From Rubeoparvulum massiliense (GTDB lineage Bacteria > Bacillota > Bacilli > Rubeoparvulales > Rubeoparvulaceae), in assembly GCF_001049895.1 (NCBI RefSeq), contig NZ_CVPE01000006.1:592957-656956 (forward strand): a DNA stretch of 64,000 nucleotides. Direction: 5' to 3'. Both the position numbers and the translations under genes were made by a program. The notes beneath the pieces are model-generated. The model ran no database searches. It saw only the letters and a program-made list of their open reading frames with translations, and was not told the DNA's origin. Shown here one piece after another: positions 28,714-38,142 of this stretch (position 1 is the first letter of the stretch; each line of letters opens with the position of its first letter).

Positions 28714-29352
28714 CTAATGGGCTAACGTCCAATGTAATAGCGTCGTTGAAATGAATCCTTCCACCAAGGCTGCGCCAACGACGAAGAGCAAAGCGACGCC
28801 AAATGCAACAGTAAAGCGGCGAAAATGTGGAGCGATTCGTTCCGTTCGCTTTAAGAAAAGCACCTTGAGTAATTGGAAGGAGAAGTGAATCCCGATCACC
28901 GTAACCAAAATCCAGGCAGGAAGAAGAATTAAATTATGTGGCAATATAGAGGCTCCTGCCATGAGAACGCCCTGCCACTGAAATTGCTGCGTGAGTGTTG
29001 CAACGGTAAAGCCAATGGTGGCTCCCTTTAAGAAGAGAGCGATTAATAGTAAGGGAAGTCCTATGACGGTTAAGCCCACGATTCCTAATGCAAAAAGGAG
29101 TATCCCCTGTTGTGTCAAGGTGTTGCGGGCAATCTCCCATGAATTCCAGCCTTGTTCCCCTTCAAACCAAGCAAGATAAGCAGCTACCGATTCTCCAATG
29201 CTTCCCTGCTCTCCATTAAACAAGCGTTGAAATAGGATTGCGCCAAAGACAACGCCACTCAGCAAAAGTATCAACGTAAAGATCACAATCCCAAAGTGAT
29301 GATTCATCCATTGCCACGAGGATTTTGCCATCCAGCTCCCCACCTTCTCCAC
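28714..29352 (-). CDS. spoIIM: Stage II sporulation protein M
   Basis: Membrane protein of the SpoIIDMP machine that removes septal peptidoglycan and drives engulfment. The 212-residue product has about five membrane segments, and FLKGATIGFTVA and SILPHNLILLPAW in the middle are SpoIIM features. It lies 48 bp after nudF on the same strand. Confidence 0.93.
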   Translation of the reverse strand: MEKVGSWMAKSSWQWMNHHFGIVIFTLILLLSGVVFGAILFQRLFNGEQGSIGESVAAYLAWFEGEQGWNSWEIARNTLTQQGILLFALGIVGLTVIGLPLLLIALFLKGATIGFTVATLTQQFQWQGVLMAGASILPHNLILLPAWILVTVIGIHFSFQLLKVLFLKRTERIAPHFRRFTVAFGVALLFVVGAALVEGFISTTLLHWTLAH

Positions 29353-29400
29353 ATCATTACTACAATGCTATGTGGGACAAGTAGGGATTAGACCAGCCGA

Positions 29401-29946
29401 TTACTTTGTTATTATGCTCAATCGCCAGTACTGCAAAGCGATCAGGGTCTTGGCATCACGGATCTCCCCTGCTTCAAGGAGTTGCTCCACCTTGGCCCAC
29501 TCTACCTCCACTAGCTCAATAAATTCATCCTCATCAGGCGGCATTGGCTTCTTCTGCAGTTCTGATGCGAGAAAGAGTTCGATCTTTTCATTGGCAAAGC
29601 CTGGGGATGTGTAGAAGGTATAGAGCTTTTGCAAGGAGGCTGGTTCATAGCCTGTCTCTTCTTGTAATTCGCGGATCGCGGTCTCTTCTGGCTTTTCTCC
29701 CTTTTCAATTTTTCCAGCTGGAATCTCCCATAATACCTCCTCACATGCTTTGCGAAATTGACGGATCAGTAGGATCTTGCCTGTGCTAGTAATCGGAAGA
29801 ATAGCAACAGCACCGGGGTGACGAATTAATTCTCGCTTAGTATGTACGCCATTGGGTAATTCCACTTCTTCGAGATCCAGTTGTACGATTTTGCCCTGAT
29901 AGATGGACTGTACACGGATGGTCTTCTCATATAGATTCTCCATCAT
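29401..29946 (-). CDS. nudF: ADP-ribose pyrophosphatase (Nudix)
   Basis: Hydrolyses ADP-ribose and related sugars to AMP and ribose-5-phosphate. The 181-residue product has a complete Nudix box (GKIEKGE then REL-Q-EETGY, residues about 76–98) and downstream SPGFANEKIELFLA, typical of the ADPRase group. The N-terminus has two Met in a row. Its start overlaps the end of the DUF3866 gene by 4 nt. Confidence 0.92.
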   Translation of the reverse strand: MMENLYEKTIRVQSIYQGKIVQLDLEEVELPNGVHTKRELIRHPGAVAILPITSTGKILLIRQFRKACEEVLWEIPAGKIEKGEKPEETAIRELQEETGYEPASLQKLYTFYTSPGFANEKIELFLASELQKKPMPPDEDEFIELVEVEWAKVEQLLEAGEIRDAKTLIALQYWRLSIITK

Positions 29947-31166
29947 TCCTCATCCTTTCTGCGATCAGTGTAATCTCTTTTTAACTCTTCAATAACATAA
30001 TAGGCAGAAGCAAATACTGTGGCAAAAAAGATGGGGTCATCCTTCAATTCTCTTCCCATGGTGGTAATCGGAATCGGATAGGAGAAAAGAAGCCTTTCCA
30101 GCTCTGAAAAGCTAGGGAGCTTAACAGACTGCCATTGATGAGCTGGTAGCAGCTTCCCTCTCCGCCTTTCATCTATCATGGCAATCTGCTTCTTTACCTC
30201 CTGCTGACTGGCTAAGGGGAATGAGTTCATCATCTGCTTATGCCAGCAAGCTGCATCAGGGATGGGGATGGTCACTGAATAGGGTGTAAGCTGGGTTAAT
30301 ACAGTGATCGTATGATGGCTAATCCCTTGATGGCGTTGTCTTGAATCCACCCCTTGGATCCGGGGTACGAAGAGAGGTTTTCCTCCTAGGGCAGCGGTGG
30401 CATTTAGATATTCCCCTGTTAAAATCCCAGTGGTTCCCCATTGTGTATTCGTACCCACCACCCCTGGCCCATCTCCAATGATCACCACATCACATGCTTG
30501 ATATGCAGCTTGAATGGCGGAGTAAAGCGTTACCGTCTCTAGATCACCGCCGAATGCTTGACCACAGGTGATGGTTAAATCCACAAGGCCAGCTTGCTTA
30601 CAGATCCGTACATGCTTACTGAGAGCAATGGGTAGAGCACTACCATCGGTCATGACGTAAGCGATGCGACAGGATGGTTGTCTCTCCTTGATTGCTAGAA
30701 CCAGCAAAGGGAGCATGCTATGGAGACTAATAACAAGCATGGGAGTACGAATGGAAGATGCCTCTTCCCCTGGTGGATTCTCCTGATCCAGCTGGCACTG
30801 CTCCTCCCAGGTAAATACAGCCAGCTGCATCGGGGTATAGCGCAGTTTCATAATATGTCCTTGATGGAGGTGACCCAACTTCTCCTCATAGGTATTCATC
30901 TTATTCCAAGCTCCTGTACCGTGCACAGGAAGACGAAGGCGAACAAAATCATAGCCACCTGTTCCCAGTTGGAGGTGTTGAGCAGTGCCATTCAGGAGAA
31001 CATAGTCACCAACCTGACAATACCCTGTTAATTCAGGGTAATTGATCGCTTTCACCCTATGCTCTGCATGGGTGGGAGTTGGATGCAGAAGTTGACAATC
31101 TAACTCTTGGTAATCCTCTTCTTCAACCATTACCTGCTGGATACGAGCAACCCTCTGAATAATCAT
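29943..31166 (-). CDS. DUF3866 family protein
   Basis: 407-residue soluble protein of unknown function. GTGGYDFVRLRLP, LHQGHIMKLRYTPMQ and VIIGDGPGVVGTNTQWG match the DUF3866 family as I remember it. The last segment looks like a nucleotide- or sugar-binding loop, but no function follows from that. It shares a 4-nt overlap with nudF, and this pair is seen in other Bacilli. No membrane segment or signal peptide. Confidence 0.75.
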   Translation of the reverse strand: MIIQRVARIQQVMVEEEDYQELDCQLLHPTPTHAEHRVKAINYPELTGYCQVGDYVLLNGTAQHLQLGTGGYDFVRLRLPVHGTGAWNKMNTYEEKLGHLHQGHIMKLRYTPMQLAVFTWEEQCQLDQENPPGEEASSIRTPMLVISLHSMLPLLVLAIKERQPSCRIAYVMTDGSALPIALSKHVRICKQAGLVDLTITCGQAFGGDLETVTLYSAIQAAYQACDVVIIGDGPGVVGTNTQWGTTGILTGEYLNATAALGGKPLFVPRIQGVDSRQRHQGISHHTITVLTQLTPYSVTIPIPDAACWHKQMMNSFPLASQQEVKKQIAMIDERRRGKLLPAHQWQSVKLPSFSELERLLFSYPIPITTMGRELKDDPIFFATVFASAYYVIEELKRDYTDRRKDEE

Positions 31167-31247
31167 CTACATCCCTCCATCTTATCTAGTTTGACACCAG
31201 ATAAGCGCTCTTAATCATGATGGTAGAGAGAGATGTGAGGATTCGAA

Positions 31248-32375
31248 TTAGCGATTGGGCAAAGCGACTTGAATCAGTTGTAATGCTAATTGAGCAGTTT
31301 CTACGAGTCGATCCATGTGGATGCGCTCATTGGTTGTATGAATCTGTTCATACCCCACCGCAAGATTGATGGTTGGAATACCATAGCTTGCGATGATATT
31401 GGCATCACTGCCACCACCACTGGCTTTTAGTACGGGCTCTTTACCCATGGCCTTCACTGCTGCTTTTGCCCGCTGTACCACAAGATCTTGCTCAGTATAG
31501 CGGAAGCCAGGATACATCAACTGTGCCTGAAAATCTACCGTCGCTCCGTGCTCCTCCGCAGTTTGCACAAATGCTTCCTTCATGGCCTGTACCTGCTTCT
31601 CTACCTTCTTCTTATCGATGCTTCGAGCTTCTGCAAGGATGGAAACCTGATCACACACCACATTGGTCGCTTCGCCACCATGGAATTGCCCAATATTGGC
31701 AGTGGTCTCAAAATCAATCCGACCTAGGGGCATCTTACTAATCGCCTTACTTGCTACTTGGATCGCACTAATGCCATCCTCAGGATTGACCCCAGCATGT
31801 GCTGATTTTCCTTTTACGGTAATCCAGATTCTTACCTGATAGGGTGCTGCCACAATAAGATCCCCAATCTTGCCATTACTATCGAGGGCAAAGCCATATT
31901 TGGCATCGAGTAATTGAGGATCCAGGACCTTGGCACCAGCCAACCCTGATTCTTCACCCACTGTGATAACAAATTGAATCTGCCCATGGGGAAGCTTCTG
32001 TTCCTGAATAATCTGTAGAATCTCCAGCATCACTGCCAAGCCAGCCTTATCATCAGCACCTAGGATTGTGTCGCCTGAAGAGGTGATCAGCCCATCCTCA
32101 TGAACGACGGGCTTAATATTTACTCCTGGCTTTACGGTATCCATATGAGAGGTAAAATAGATCTTCTCTGCGCCTTGATAGTTGGAGGGTAGGGTGATCA
32201 CGAGGTTGTTGGCACCATGACCTGTCAATTCCATGGCATTGTCTTCTTGAATTTCGCAATCTAAAGCTGCAAACCTTTCTTTTAGAAAGGGGGCAATCTT
32301 CCCTTCATGCTTCGTTTCACTATCCACTTGAACTAATTGGAGAAATGTTTGAAGTAAACGTTCTCGATTGATCAT
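31248..32375 (-). CDS. M20-family metallopeptidase (PepT/YqjE-like), copy 1
   Basis: Zinc aminopeptidase-like enzyme. The 375-residue product has metal-ligand segments SHMDTVKPG, ILGADDKAGLAV and VGEESGLAGA, and SGGGSDANI near the C-terminus. Between is a dimerisation domain with GKSAHAGVNPEDG. Paralog of the gene at 32626–33747, 250 bp upstream. B. subtilis has a single yqjE beside the pccB-like yqjD. The peptide substrate is unknown. Confidence 0.88.
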   Translation of the reverse strand: MINRERLLQTFLQLVQVDSETKHEGKIAPFLKERFAALDCEIQEDNAMELTGHGANNLVITLPSNYQGAEKIYFTSHMDTVKPGVNIKPVVHEDGLITSSGDTILGADDKAGLAVMLEILQIIQEQKLPHGQIQFVITVGEESGLAGAKVLDPQLLDAKYGFALDSNGKIGDLIVAAPYQVRIWITVKGKSAHAGVNPEDGISAIQVASKAISKMPLGRIDFETTANIGQFHGGEATNVVCDQVSILAEARSIDKKKVEKQVQAMKEAFVQTAEEHGATVDFQAQLMYPGFRYTEQDLVVQRAKAAVKAMGKEPVLKASGGGSDANIIASYGIPTINLAVGYEQIHTTNERIHMDRLVETAQLALQLIQVALPNR

Positions 32376-32485
32376 CTTGCTCCTCCTCCGGACAATATTA
32401 GGTACATCTCGTTTACTAAATGATATAGCTAGATTTTCCTCCTTCTAAATCAGAAAATCAAGGGCTAACTCCCAGTAAAAGAAGA

Positions 32486-32555
32486 AACCATGCCAGCTCC
32501 TTCCCTAGCTTTGCGATACGCAGAGTTATGAAAGCGAGAACGGAGTGGCATGGTT
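32486..32555 (-). other. Structured hairpin between the two M20 peptidase genes
   Basis: Outer arms AACCATGCCA and TGGCATGGTT pair perfectly, continue with GCTCC/GGAG, and hold an inner stem (GCTTT, GCG around ATA with CGC, AAAGC). The total is 70 nt, about 110 nt before copy 1. On the minus strand a T-rich tract (TTTCTTCTTTTA) follows. It may be a terminator or a leader element. I do not recognise a riboswitch class. Confidence 0.5.
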
Positions 32556-32625
32556 AAAGGATGAATACTCCAATATGTTACTAATGAAACCGATATTACT
32601 TCGGCGATTCTTACTGCTTTGCTAC

Positions 32626-33747
32626 TTATTCTGTTAAGGCTAATTGAGTTAGGGTTAAGGTCATTTCTGCTGCCTTTACGATTTGATCAGAGTGAACACG
32701 TTCTTTCACGGTATGATTCAATTCATAGCCTACAGCAAGATTGACCGTGGGAATATGATAGGAATTGAGCACATTGGCGTCACTGCCACCGCCACTCACC
32801 TTAGTGGATGGATTTAAGCCTACCTTGCGTAATGCAGTTAGAGCTTTTAGGACCACTTGATCTTCATCACGATACTTATAGCCAGGATAGAGACGTTTCA
32901 CTTCAATATCTACCGTGGCACCACGTTCACTGGCTGCTTTTTGAAGAGCCTCTTCCATCTGTTGAATCAACCGTTCGAATTTCTCACCATCTTGGCTACG
33001 CGCTTCACCAAGGAGCGTTACGGTATCACACACCACATTGGTAGCAACATCGCCAATAAACTGGCCGATATTGGCAGTGGTCTCTTCATCAATTCTGCCC
33101 AATGGCATGGTGGTAATCGCTTTACTTGCTACCTCGATGGCACTGATCCCGTCTTCTGGATGGATTCCGGCATGGGATGCCTTCCCATGAACCGTCGCTT
33201 TGATCTTCGCTTTATATGGAGCAGCGGTGACCACTTCTCCTACTTTGCCACTGCTATCCAAGGTAAAGCCATAATCCACATCAAGCAATGATGTATCGAG
33301 GGCCTGAGAACCCACAATCCCAGATTCTTCACCAACAGTTAGTAAAAATTGAATCGGACCGTGGGGGAGATTTTTCTCCTTTAATACTTGAATTACTTCA
33401 AGCATCACAGCAACTCCCACTTTGTCATCGGCACCTAGGATGGTATCACCACTGGATGTGATCATTCCATCCTCATGAAGAATAGGGTCAATCCCCTTCC
33501 CAGGCTTCACAGTATCCATATGGGCACTGAAAAAGATTTTATCACCAGAATGATTGGATGGTAATGTTACGACGAGATTGTTTGCTCCGAACCCTGTTAG
33601 TTCTTTGGCATTGTCCTCTTGTACTTGACAACCCAATTGTGTGAATCTCTCCTTCACACATTGAGCCATAGCAGCTTCTTCTTTCGTCTCACTGTCAACC
33701 TGTACTAGTTCCATGAATGTTTCAACAAGCCGAGAACGATTAATCAT
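32626..33747 (-). CDS. M20-family metallopeptidase (PepT/YqjE-like), copy 2
   Basis: 373 residues, clearly paralogous to 31248–32375: AHMDTVKPG, ILGADDKVGVAV, VGEESGIVGS and SGGGSDANV, with GKASHAGIHPEDG in the central domain. It lies 54 bp after pccB, where Bacillus subtilis has yqjE, so this copy is the likely original. Both keep all visible metal ligands. Confidence 0.88.
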   Translation of the reverse strand: MINRSRLVETFMELVQVDSETKEEAAMAQCVKERFTQLGCQVQEDNAKELTGFGANNLVVTLPSNHSGDKIFFSAHMDTVKPGKGIDPILHEDGMITSSGDTILGADDKVGVAVMLEVIQVLKEKNLPHGPIQFLLTVGEESGIVGSQALDTSLLDVDYGFTLDSSGKVGEVVTAAPYKAKIKATVHGKASHAGIHPEDGISAIEVASKAITTMPLGRIDEETTANIGQFIGDVATNVVCDTVTLLGEARSQDGEKFERLIQQMEEALQKAASERGATVDIEVKRLYPGYKYRDEDQVVLKALTALRKVGLNPSTKVSGGGSDANVLNSYHIPTVNLAVGYELNHTVKERVHSDQIVKAAEMTLTLTQLALTE

Positions 33748-33801
33748 GGTTTGCTCCTCCTTTGATGTGATCGATTAATTCTGCTTGCCTTCATGCTCCA
33801 A

Positions 33802-35373
33802 TCATAATGGGATATTCCCATGTTTACGTACAGGTAAATTTTCCTCCTTCCTCCTTAGCAATTCAAGGGATTTACGTAATATGTCACGTGTTTGTCGTGG
33901 ATCGATCACATCATCAACCATTCCCATTGCCGCTGCCACATATGGAGTTGCTACTTTTTCGCGGTACTCCTCAATCTTTTGCTGTCGGATTACATGAGGT
34001 GTTTCACTTGCTGCGATCTCCTTGGCATAAATAATTGAGGCTGCTCCTTCAGGACCCATTACAGCGATCTCTGCATTCGGCCAAGCAAAAACCAAATCTG
34101 CGCCAATCGCCTTACTGTTCAAGGCAACATAGGCACCACCATAGGCCTTCCGTGTAATCACCGTAATCTTCGGTACCGTTGCTTCTGAATAGGCAAATAA
34201 AATTTTGGCACCATGACGAATGATTCCTCCATGCTCTTGATTCACACCAGGTAGGAAGCCTGTGACATCCTCTAAGGTAATGAGGGGAATATTGAAGGCG
34301 TCACAGAAACGGATAAATCGTGCCAATTTATCCGATGAGTCGATATCGAGACCGCCTGCCATCACCTTGGGTTGATTGGCGATCATGCCAACCGATTCAC
34401 CAGCGATCCGTGCCAAGCCAACCACAATATTGCGGGCGAAATGGGCATGAACCTCCATGAAGGAGTCTTGATCTACAAGATGGTAGATCAAATTACGCAC
34501 ATCATAAACCTTAGTTCCTTCAACGGGAACTACATCAAGAATCTCCTCATTCCAATCCTTCTCTTCCCCTCCTTCCCAATTCTCAAGGCGTGCTGTACGT
34601 TCATGACAATTCTGAGGTAAATAGCTAAGTAAGCGCCGTACAGCAAGGAGTGTTTCTTCCTCTGACGGATAATAGAAATGAGCATTTCCGCTTTTCGTTG
34701 CATGGACTCGTGCGCCACCAAGGGCTTCCGCGGAGATTCTTTCCCCAGTGACCGTTTCAATCACCTTCGGTCCTGTAATGAACATCTGACTTGTTCCCTC
34801 TACCATGAAAACAAAATCGGTAATCGCTGGTGAATAGACGGCGCCGCCTGCACACGGACCCATGATGACAGAGATCTGAGGAATGACACCCGAGTAAATC
34901 GCATTACGATAAAAGACCTTGCCATAACCATCAAGGGAGACCACCCCCTCTTGAATCCTTGCACCCCCAGAATCATTCAATCCGATGAATGGCGCTCCCG
35001 TTTTCGCTGCAAGGTCCATGACATGAGCGATTTTCTGTGCATGCATCTCTCCTAGTGCGCCACCGAAAACAGTAAAGTCCTGAGAGAAAAGATAGACCGT
35101 ACGCCCCGCAATTTTACCTACACCAGTCACAACACCCTCACCTGGTGCCTCCTGACCTGTTTCTAATAGGGTTGAACGCATCTCCACAAAGGGATTCAGT
35201 TCCATAAAACTATTCTCATCGAGGAGAAGCTGAATTCGTTCACGAGCCGTCAATTTACCCTTGGTATGCTGCGCTTCAATCCGACGATCTCCGCCACCCA
35301 ATTCGATTCTAAGTCGACGCTCCTGCATCTCATCGATCTTCTGATACATGGCCTCACGATTTTGTTCCTTCAT
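33802..35373 (-). CDS. pccB: Propionyl-CoA carboxylase beta (carboxyltransferase) subunit
   Basis: Carboxyltransferase that forms (S)-methylmalonyl-CoA from propionyl-CoA, equal to YqjD of Bacillus. The 523-residue product has ARERIQLLLDENSF, FSQDFTVFGGALGEMHAQKI (core QDFTVFGGALG), GPCAGGAVYSPA, and in the second half AYGGAYVALNSK. The biotin carboxylase/carrier partner is not in the window. Methylmalonyl-CoA decarboxylase alpha subunits look alike, but no decarboxylase membrane subunits are near. It overlaps mce by 4 nt. Confidence 0.9.
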   Translation of the reverse strand: MKEQNREAMYQKIDEMQERRLRIELGGGDRRIEAQHTKGKLTARERIQLLLDENSFMELNPFVEMRSTLLETGQEAPGEGVVTGVGKIAGRTVYLFSQDFTVFGGALGEMHAQKIAHVMDLAAKTGAPFIGLNDSGGARIQEGVVSLDGYGKVFYRNAIYSGVIPQISVIMGPCAGGAVYSPAITDFVFMVEGTSQMFITGPKVIETVTGERISAEALGGARVHATKSGNAHFYYPSEEETLLAVRRLLSYLPQNCHERTARLENWEGGEEKDWNEEILDVVPVEGTKVYDVRNLIYHLVDQDSFMEVHAHFARNIVVGLARIAGESVGMIANQPKVMAGGLDIDSSDKLARFIRFCDAFNIPLITLEDVTGFLPGVNQEHGGIIRHGAKILFAYSEATVPKITVITRKAYGGAYVALNSKAIGADLVFAWPNAEIAVMGPEGAASIIYAKEIAASETPHVIRQQKIEEYREKVATPYVAAAMGMVDDVIDPRQTRDILRKSLELLRRKEENLPVRKHGNIPL

Positions 35374-35786
35374 TCTTTATCACCTTTTTTGCTACAGAAC
35401 TCGGTTAATACCCCATGTGTGGACCGAGGATGCAAGAAGGCGATTTGCATGCCCCCTGCTCCATCCTTCGCCTTATCACTAAGAAGTGGTAAGCCTTCCG
35501 CATCTAACCGTTCCATTGTCTTCTCAACATCCGCTACCTCGTAGGCAATATGATGGATTCCTTCCCCCCGCTTCGCTAAAAAACGAGCCACAGGACTCTC
35601 ATCATGTAGGGGCTGTAATAGCTCAAGATAGGTCTCACCAATCTGCAAAAATGCCACTTTTACACCTTCCTGCTCAATATGTTCAATTCTTTCAAGCTGA
35701 AAGCCTAAACGTTCATAAGTAAGAACTGCCTCCGTCAAGTCGTGTACCGCAATCCCGATATGTGCGATCTTTAATGGAACCGTCAT
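35370..35786 (-). CDS. mce: Methylmalonyl-CoA epimerase
   Basis: Converts (S)- to (R)-methylmalonyl-CoA. The 138-residue vicinal-oxygen-chelate protein has [11 protein letters not shown] (metal His), YLELLQP (Glu) and GIHHIAYEV (His). It overlaps both neighbours (pccB and mcmA2) by 4 nt. Same as yqjC. Confidence 0.93.
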   Translation of the reverse strand: MTVPLKIAHIGIAVHDLTEAVLTYERLGFQLERIEHIEQEGVKVAFLQIGETYLELLQPLHDESPVARFLAKRGEGIHHIAYEVADVEKTMERLDAEGLPLLSDKAKDGAGGMQIAFLHPRSTHGVLTEFCSKKGDKE

Positions 35787-36199
35787 GCTAACTCCCTCAC
35801 ATGTTCTACAATATATTGGATAACCTCCTGCGTTGATGTACCAGGTGTAAAGATATGAGCGATCCCTGCCTCATGGAGGAATTGAATATCCTCTCGAGGA
35901 ATCACTCCTCCCCCGATGACGAGCACATCATCAAGCCCTGCTTCCTTAAGCTGTTGAACCACTTGGGGAAATAGATCACGATGAGCACCTGAAAGACTGG
36001 ACAGGCCTACCACATCAGCATCCTCCTGAAGTGCGGTGGCCACGATCTGCTGAGCTGTCTGGCGGATCCCTGTATAGATCACTTCCATTCCTGCGTCCCG
36101 AAGTGCTTGGGCAATGACCAGTGCACCCCGATCATGACCATCCAAACCTGGCTTCGCAATAACAACTCGAATGGTTGTAATATCTCTTCCTTGTTTCAT
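35783..36199 (-). CDS. mcmA2: Methylmalonyl-CoA mutase, B12-binding small subunit
   Basis: Cobalamin-binding domain protein of 138 residues. The base-off cobalamin motif is seen as [11 protein letters not shown] (DxHxxG), followed by [11 protein letters not shown] and VIGGGVIP. It pairs with the catalytic subunit encoded just upstream to form a split mutase, an arrangement also found in archaea and some Bacilli. Confidence 0.93.
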   Translation of the reverse strand: MKQGRDITTIRVVIAKPGLDGHDRGALVIAQALRDAGMEVIYTGIRQTAQQIVATALQEDADVVGLSSLSGAHRDLFPQVVQQLKEAGLDDVLVIGGGVIPREDIQFLHEAGIAHIFTPGTSTQEVIQYIVEHVRELA

Positions 36200-36210
36200 T
36201 CCTCTTCCTC

Positions 36211-37881
36211 CTAGAACGCTGCTTGATATTCACCGAACACCCTACGCAGTACATCAGAAATTTCACCCACTGTGCAGTATGCCTTCACGCATGCTAGCAA
36301 AAGGGGAAGTAGATTAGCATCTCCTTCAGCGCCCTTTTGTAAGGCTTGCAAGCTTTGCTTCACAGCGATGGGATCTCGCCGTTCCTTCAACGCTTTCAAC
36401 CGTTCCTTCTGTTCCTTCGCTAATTGGGAATCTATTCGATAGAGAGGCGGTTCTACCTCCTCATTCATCCGAAAGCGGTTAACACCAACAATCACTTCAT
36501 CGCCTTGTTCAATGGATCGTTGCGTTTTATAGGCTTGTTGCCGAATCTCTCGCTGCATAAACCCTTGCTCAATGGCAGTCACGGCACCACCCATCTCGTC
36601 AATTTGCTTAAGGTATTCCCAGACGCGCTCCTCGATTTGATCTGTTAATTGTTCCACAAAATACGAGCCTGCCAAGGGATCCACCACATCAGCAACACCG
36701 CTCTCATGGGCGATGATCTGCTGTGTTCGGAGTGCAAGTAATGCGGATGCTTCTGTTGGTAGTGAAAGCGCCTCATCTTTTCCATTGGTATGTAAGCTTT
36801 GTGTACCACCTAACACTGCTGCGAGTGCCTGTAGTGTCACGCGTACCACATTGTTTTCTGGCTGCTGAGCAGTGAGGGTGGAGCCTGCTGTCTGCGTGTG
36901 AATACGCATCTGCATCCCCTTTGCATCCGTCACGCCAAACTGCTCCTTCATGATAGTGGCCCAGATTCTACGTGCGGCGCGGAATTTTGCAATCTCTTCG
37001 AAAAAATGATTGTGCGCGTTAAAAAAGAAAGAGAGCTGAGGTGTAAAACGATTCACCTCTAAGCCTTTTGCCACTGCGGCCCGTACATAGGCGATCCCAT
37101 TGGCGATGGTAAAGGCCACCTCCTGTACGGCATTGGCGCCTGCTTCCCGAATATGATAGCCACTGATACTAATGGTGTTCCAACGCGGCACATGCTCAGC
37201 ACAATACGCGAAGGTATCTGTAATTAACCGCATGGAAGGACTCGGTGGATAGATATAGGTGCCACGAGCCACATACTCTTTTAAAATATCATTCTGGATC
37301 GTCCCACTAATCTTCTGAAATGGAACCCCTTGCTTCTCAGCTACTGCTAAATACATGGCTAATAGAATGGCTGCAGGTGCATTGATGGTCATGGAGGTGC
37401 TCACCTGATCAAGGGGGATGCCCTCTAAAAGAATCTCCATATCCTCCAAGGAATCAATGGCCACCCCGACCCTTCCTACTTCACCCTCAGCCATGGGATG
37501 GTCAGAATCATAGCCAATCTGTGTAGGCAGATCGAAGGCAACGCTCAAGCCCGTCTGTCCTTGCAATAGAAGATACTGAAAGCGCTCATTGGTTTGACTC
37601 GCTGTACCGAAGCCAGCATATTGTCGCATGGTCCAATGGCGACCCCGATACATGGTGTGTTGAACACCGCGGGTATAGGGATACATCCCAGGTAATCCAT
37701 TCTTCACTTCATTCTGTTGATCACGATCTACTGGTGTATAGCAGCGTTGAATTGGAATACCTGAAGAAGTGTTAAACTCCTCTTTTCGTTCAGGAAAACG
37801 CTCTAAACGTCGTGCTACATCGGCTTCCCACTCTTCATATAACGTCAAAAAATCTTCTTTTTCAGAACTACCCAACACCAA
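36211..37881 (-). CDS. mcmA1: Methylmalonyl-CoA mutase, large catalytic subunit
   Basis: TIM-barrel catalytic subunit that isomerises (R)-methylmalonyl-CoA to succinyl-CoA. The 556-residue product has [27 protein letters not shown] near residue 75 (core [11 protein letters not shown]), [14 protein letters not shown], and [18 protein letters not shown] (core [11 protein letters not shown]). There is no B12 domain at the C-terminus; that is the separate mcmA2. The start is a GTG with a GGAGAGGGG site. No meaB chaperone gene is in the operon. Confidence 0.94.
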   Translation of the reverse strand: MVLGSSEKEDFLTLYEEWEADVARRLERFPERKEEFNTSSGIPIQRCYTPVDRDQQNEVKNGLPGMYPYTRGVQHTMYRGRHWTMRQYAGFGTASQTNERFQYLLLQGQTGLSVAFDLPTQIGYDSDHPMAEGEVGRVGVAIDSLEDMEILLEGIPLDQVSTSMTINAPAAILLAMYLAVAEKQGVPFQKISGTIQNDILKEYVARGTYIYPPSPSMRLITDTFAYCAEHVPRWNTISISGYHIREAGANAVQEVAFTIANGIAYVRAAVAKGLEVNRFTPQLSFFFNAHNHFFEEIAKFRAARRIWATIMKEQFGVTDAKGMQMRIHTQTAGSTLTAQQPENNVVRVTLQALAAVLGGTQSLHTNGKDEALSLPTEASALLALRTQQIIAHESGVADVVDPLAGSYFVEQLTDQIEERVWEYLKQIDEMGGAVTAIEQGFMQREIRQQAYKTQRSIEQGDEVIVGVNRFRMNEEVEPPLYRIDSQLAKEQKERLKALKERRDPIAVKQSLQALQKGAEGDANLLPLLLACVKAYCTVGEISDVLRRVFGEYQAAF

Positions 37882-37935
37882 CTCGCCCCTCTCCAGGATT
37901 TTGATATATTTGAATTTTTAAAATATATTGAGCAG

Positions 37936-37965
37936 TTGTCTTTCTTCTTCTACTTGATTTATGAT
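37936..37965 (+). promoter_or_regulatory. Possible promoter of prli42
   Basis: TTGTCT, 18 bp, TATGAT on the plus strand, about 30 bp before the small gene. A plausible sigma-A promoter with loose spacing. Confidence 0.35.
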
Positions 37966-37996
37966 GATATTAACGATTAACAGGAGGATGGTAGAG

Positions 37997-38092
37997 ATGC
38001 ATATGCATAGGTGGATGAAGCCGATAATCTATCTGGTTATCATTACGCTCGTCATTTCCACTTTGGTTATGGGCTTCGGTTTCTTATTCTAA
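37997..38092 (+). CDS. prli42: Stressosome miniprotein Prli42
   Basis: A 31-codon gene with AGGAGG 9 nt before its ATG and a terminator right after it. The product has a short positive N-terminus (HRWMKP), then one hydrophobic helix with IIYLVIITLV and STLVMGFGFLF. This fits Prli42, the membrane miniprotein that anchors the stressosome in Listeria. The family pattern of K-x-IIY, then STL, then a hydrophobic end is as I remember it. A second ATG two codons on is possible. It is divergent from the mcm operon. Confidence 0.75.
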   Translation: MHMHRWMKPIIYLVIITLVISTLVMGFGFLF

Positions 38093-38097
38093 GCATA

Positions 38098-38142
38098 GGG
38101 GGCGAAGGAGAGGAAGAACCTCTCACTTTCGCCCCATTTTTA
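38098..38142 (+). terminator. Terminator of prli42
   Basis: GGGGCGAAGGAGAGG, loop, CCTCTCACTTTCGCCCC, then ATTTTTAT on the plus strand. The stem has a small bulge. It sits between convergent prli42 and bkdB. Confidence 0.82.

Noticed and set aside
32486-32555. A c-di-GMP or other known riboswitch
   Set aside because: A few short matches (GCAAAGC) recall c-di-GMP-I aptamers, but the rest of the consensus and the arrangement of stems do not fit.
33802-35373. Alpha subunit of a sodium-pumping methylmalonyl-CoA decarboxylase
   Set aside because: The beta and gamma membrane/biotin subunits are not nearby, and the mutase–epimerase context fits propionyl-CoA carboxylase.
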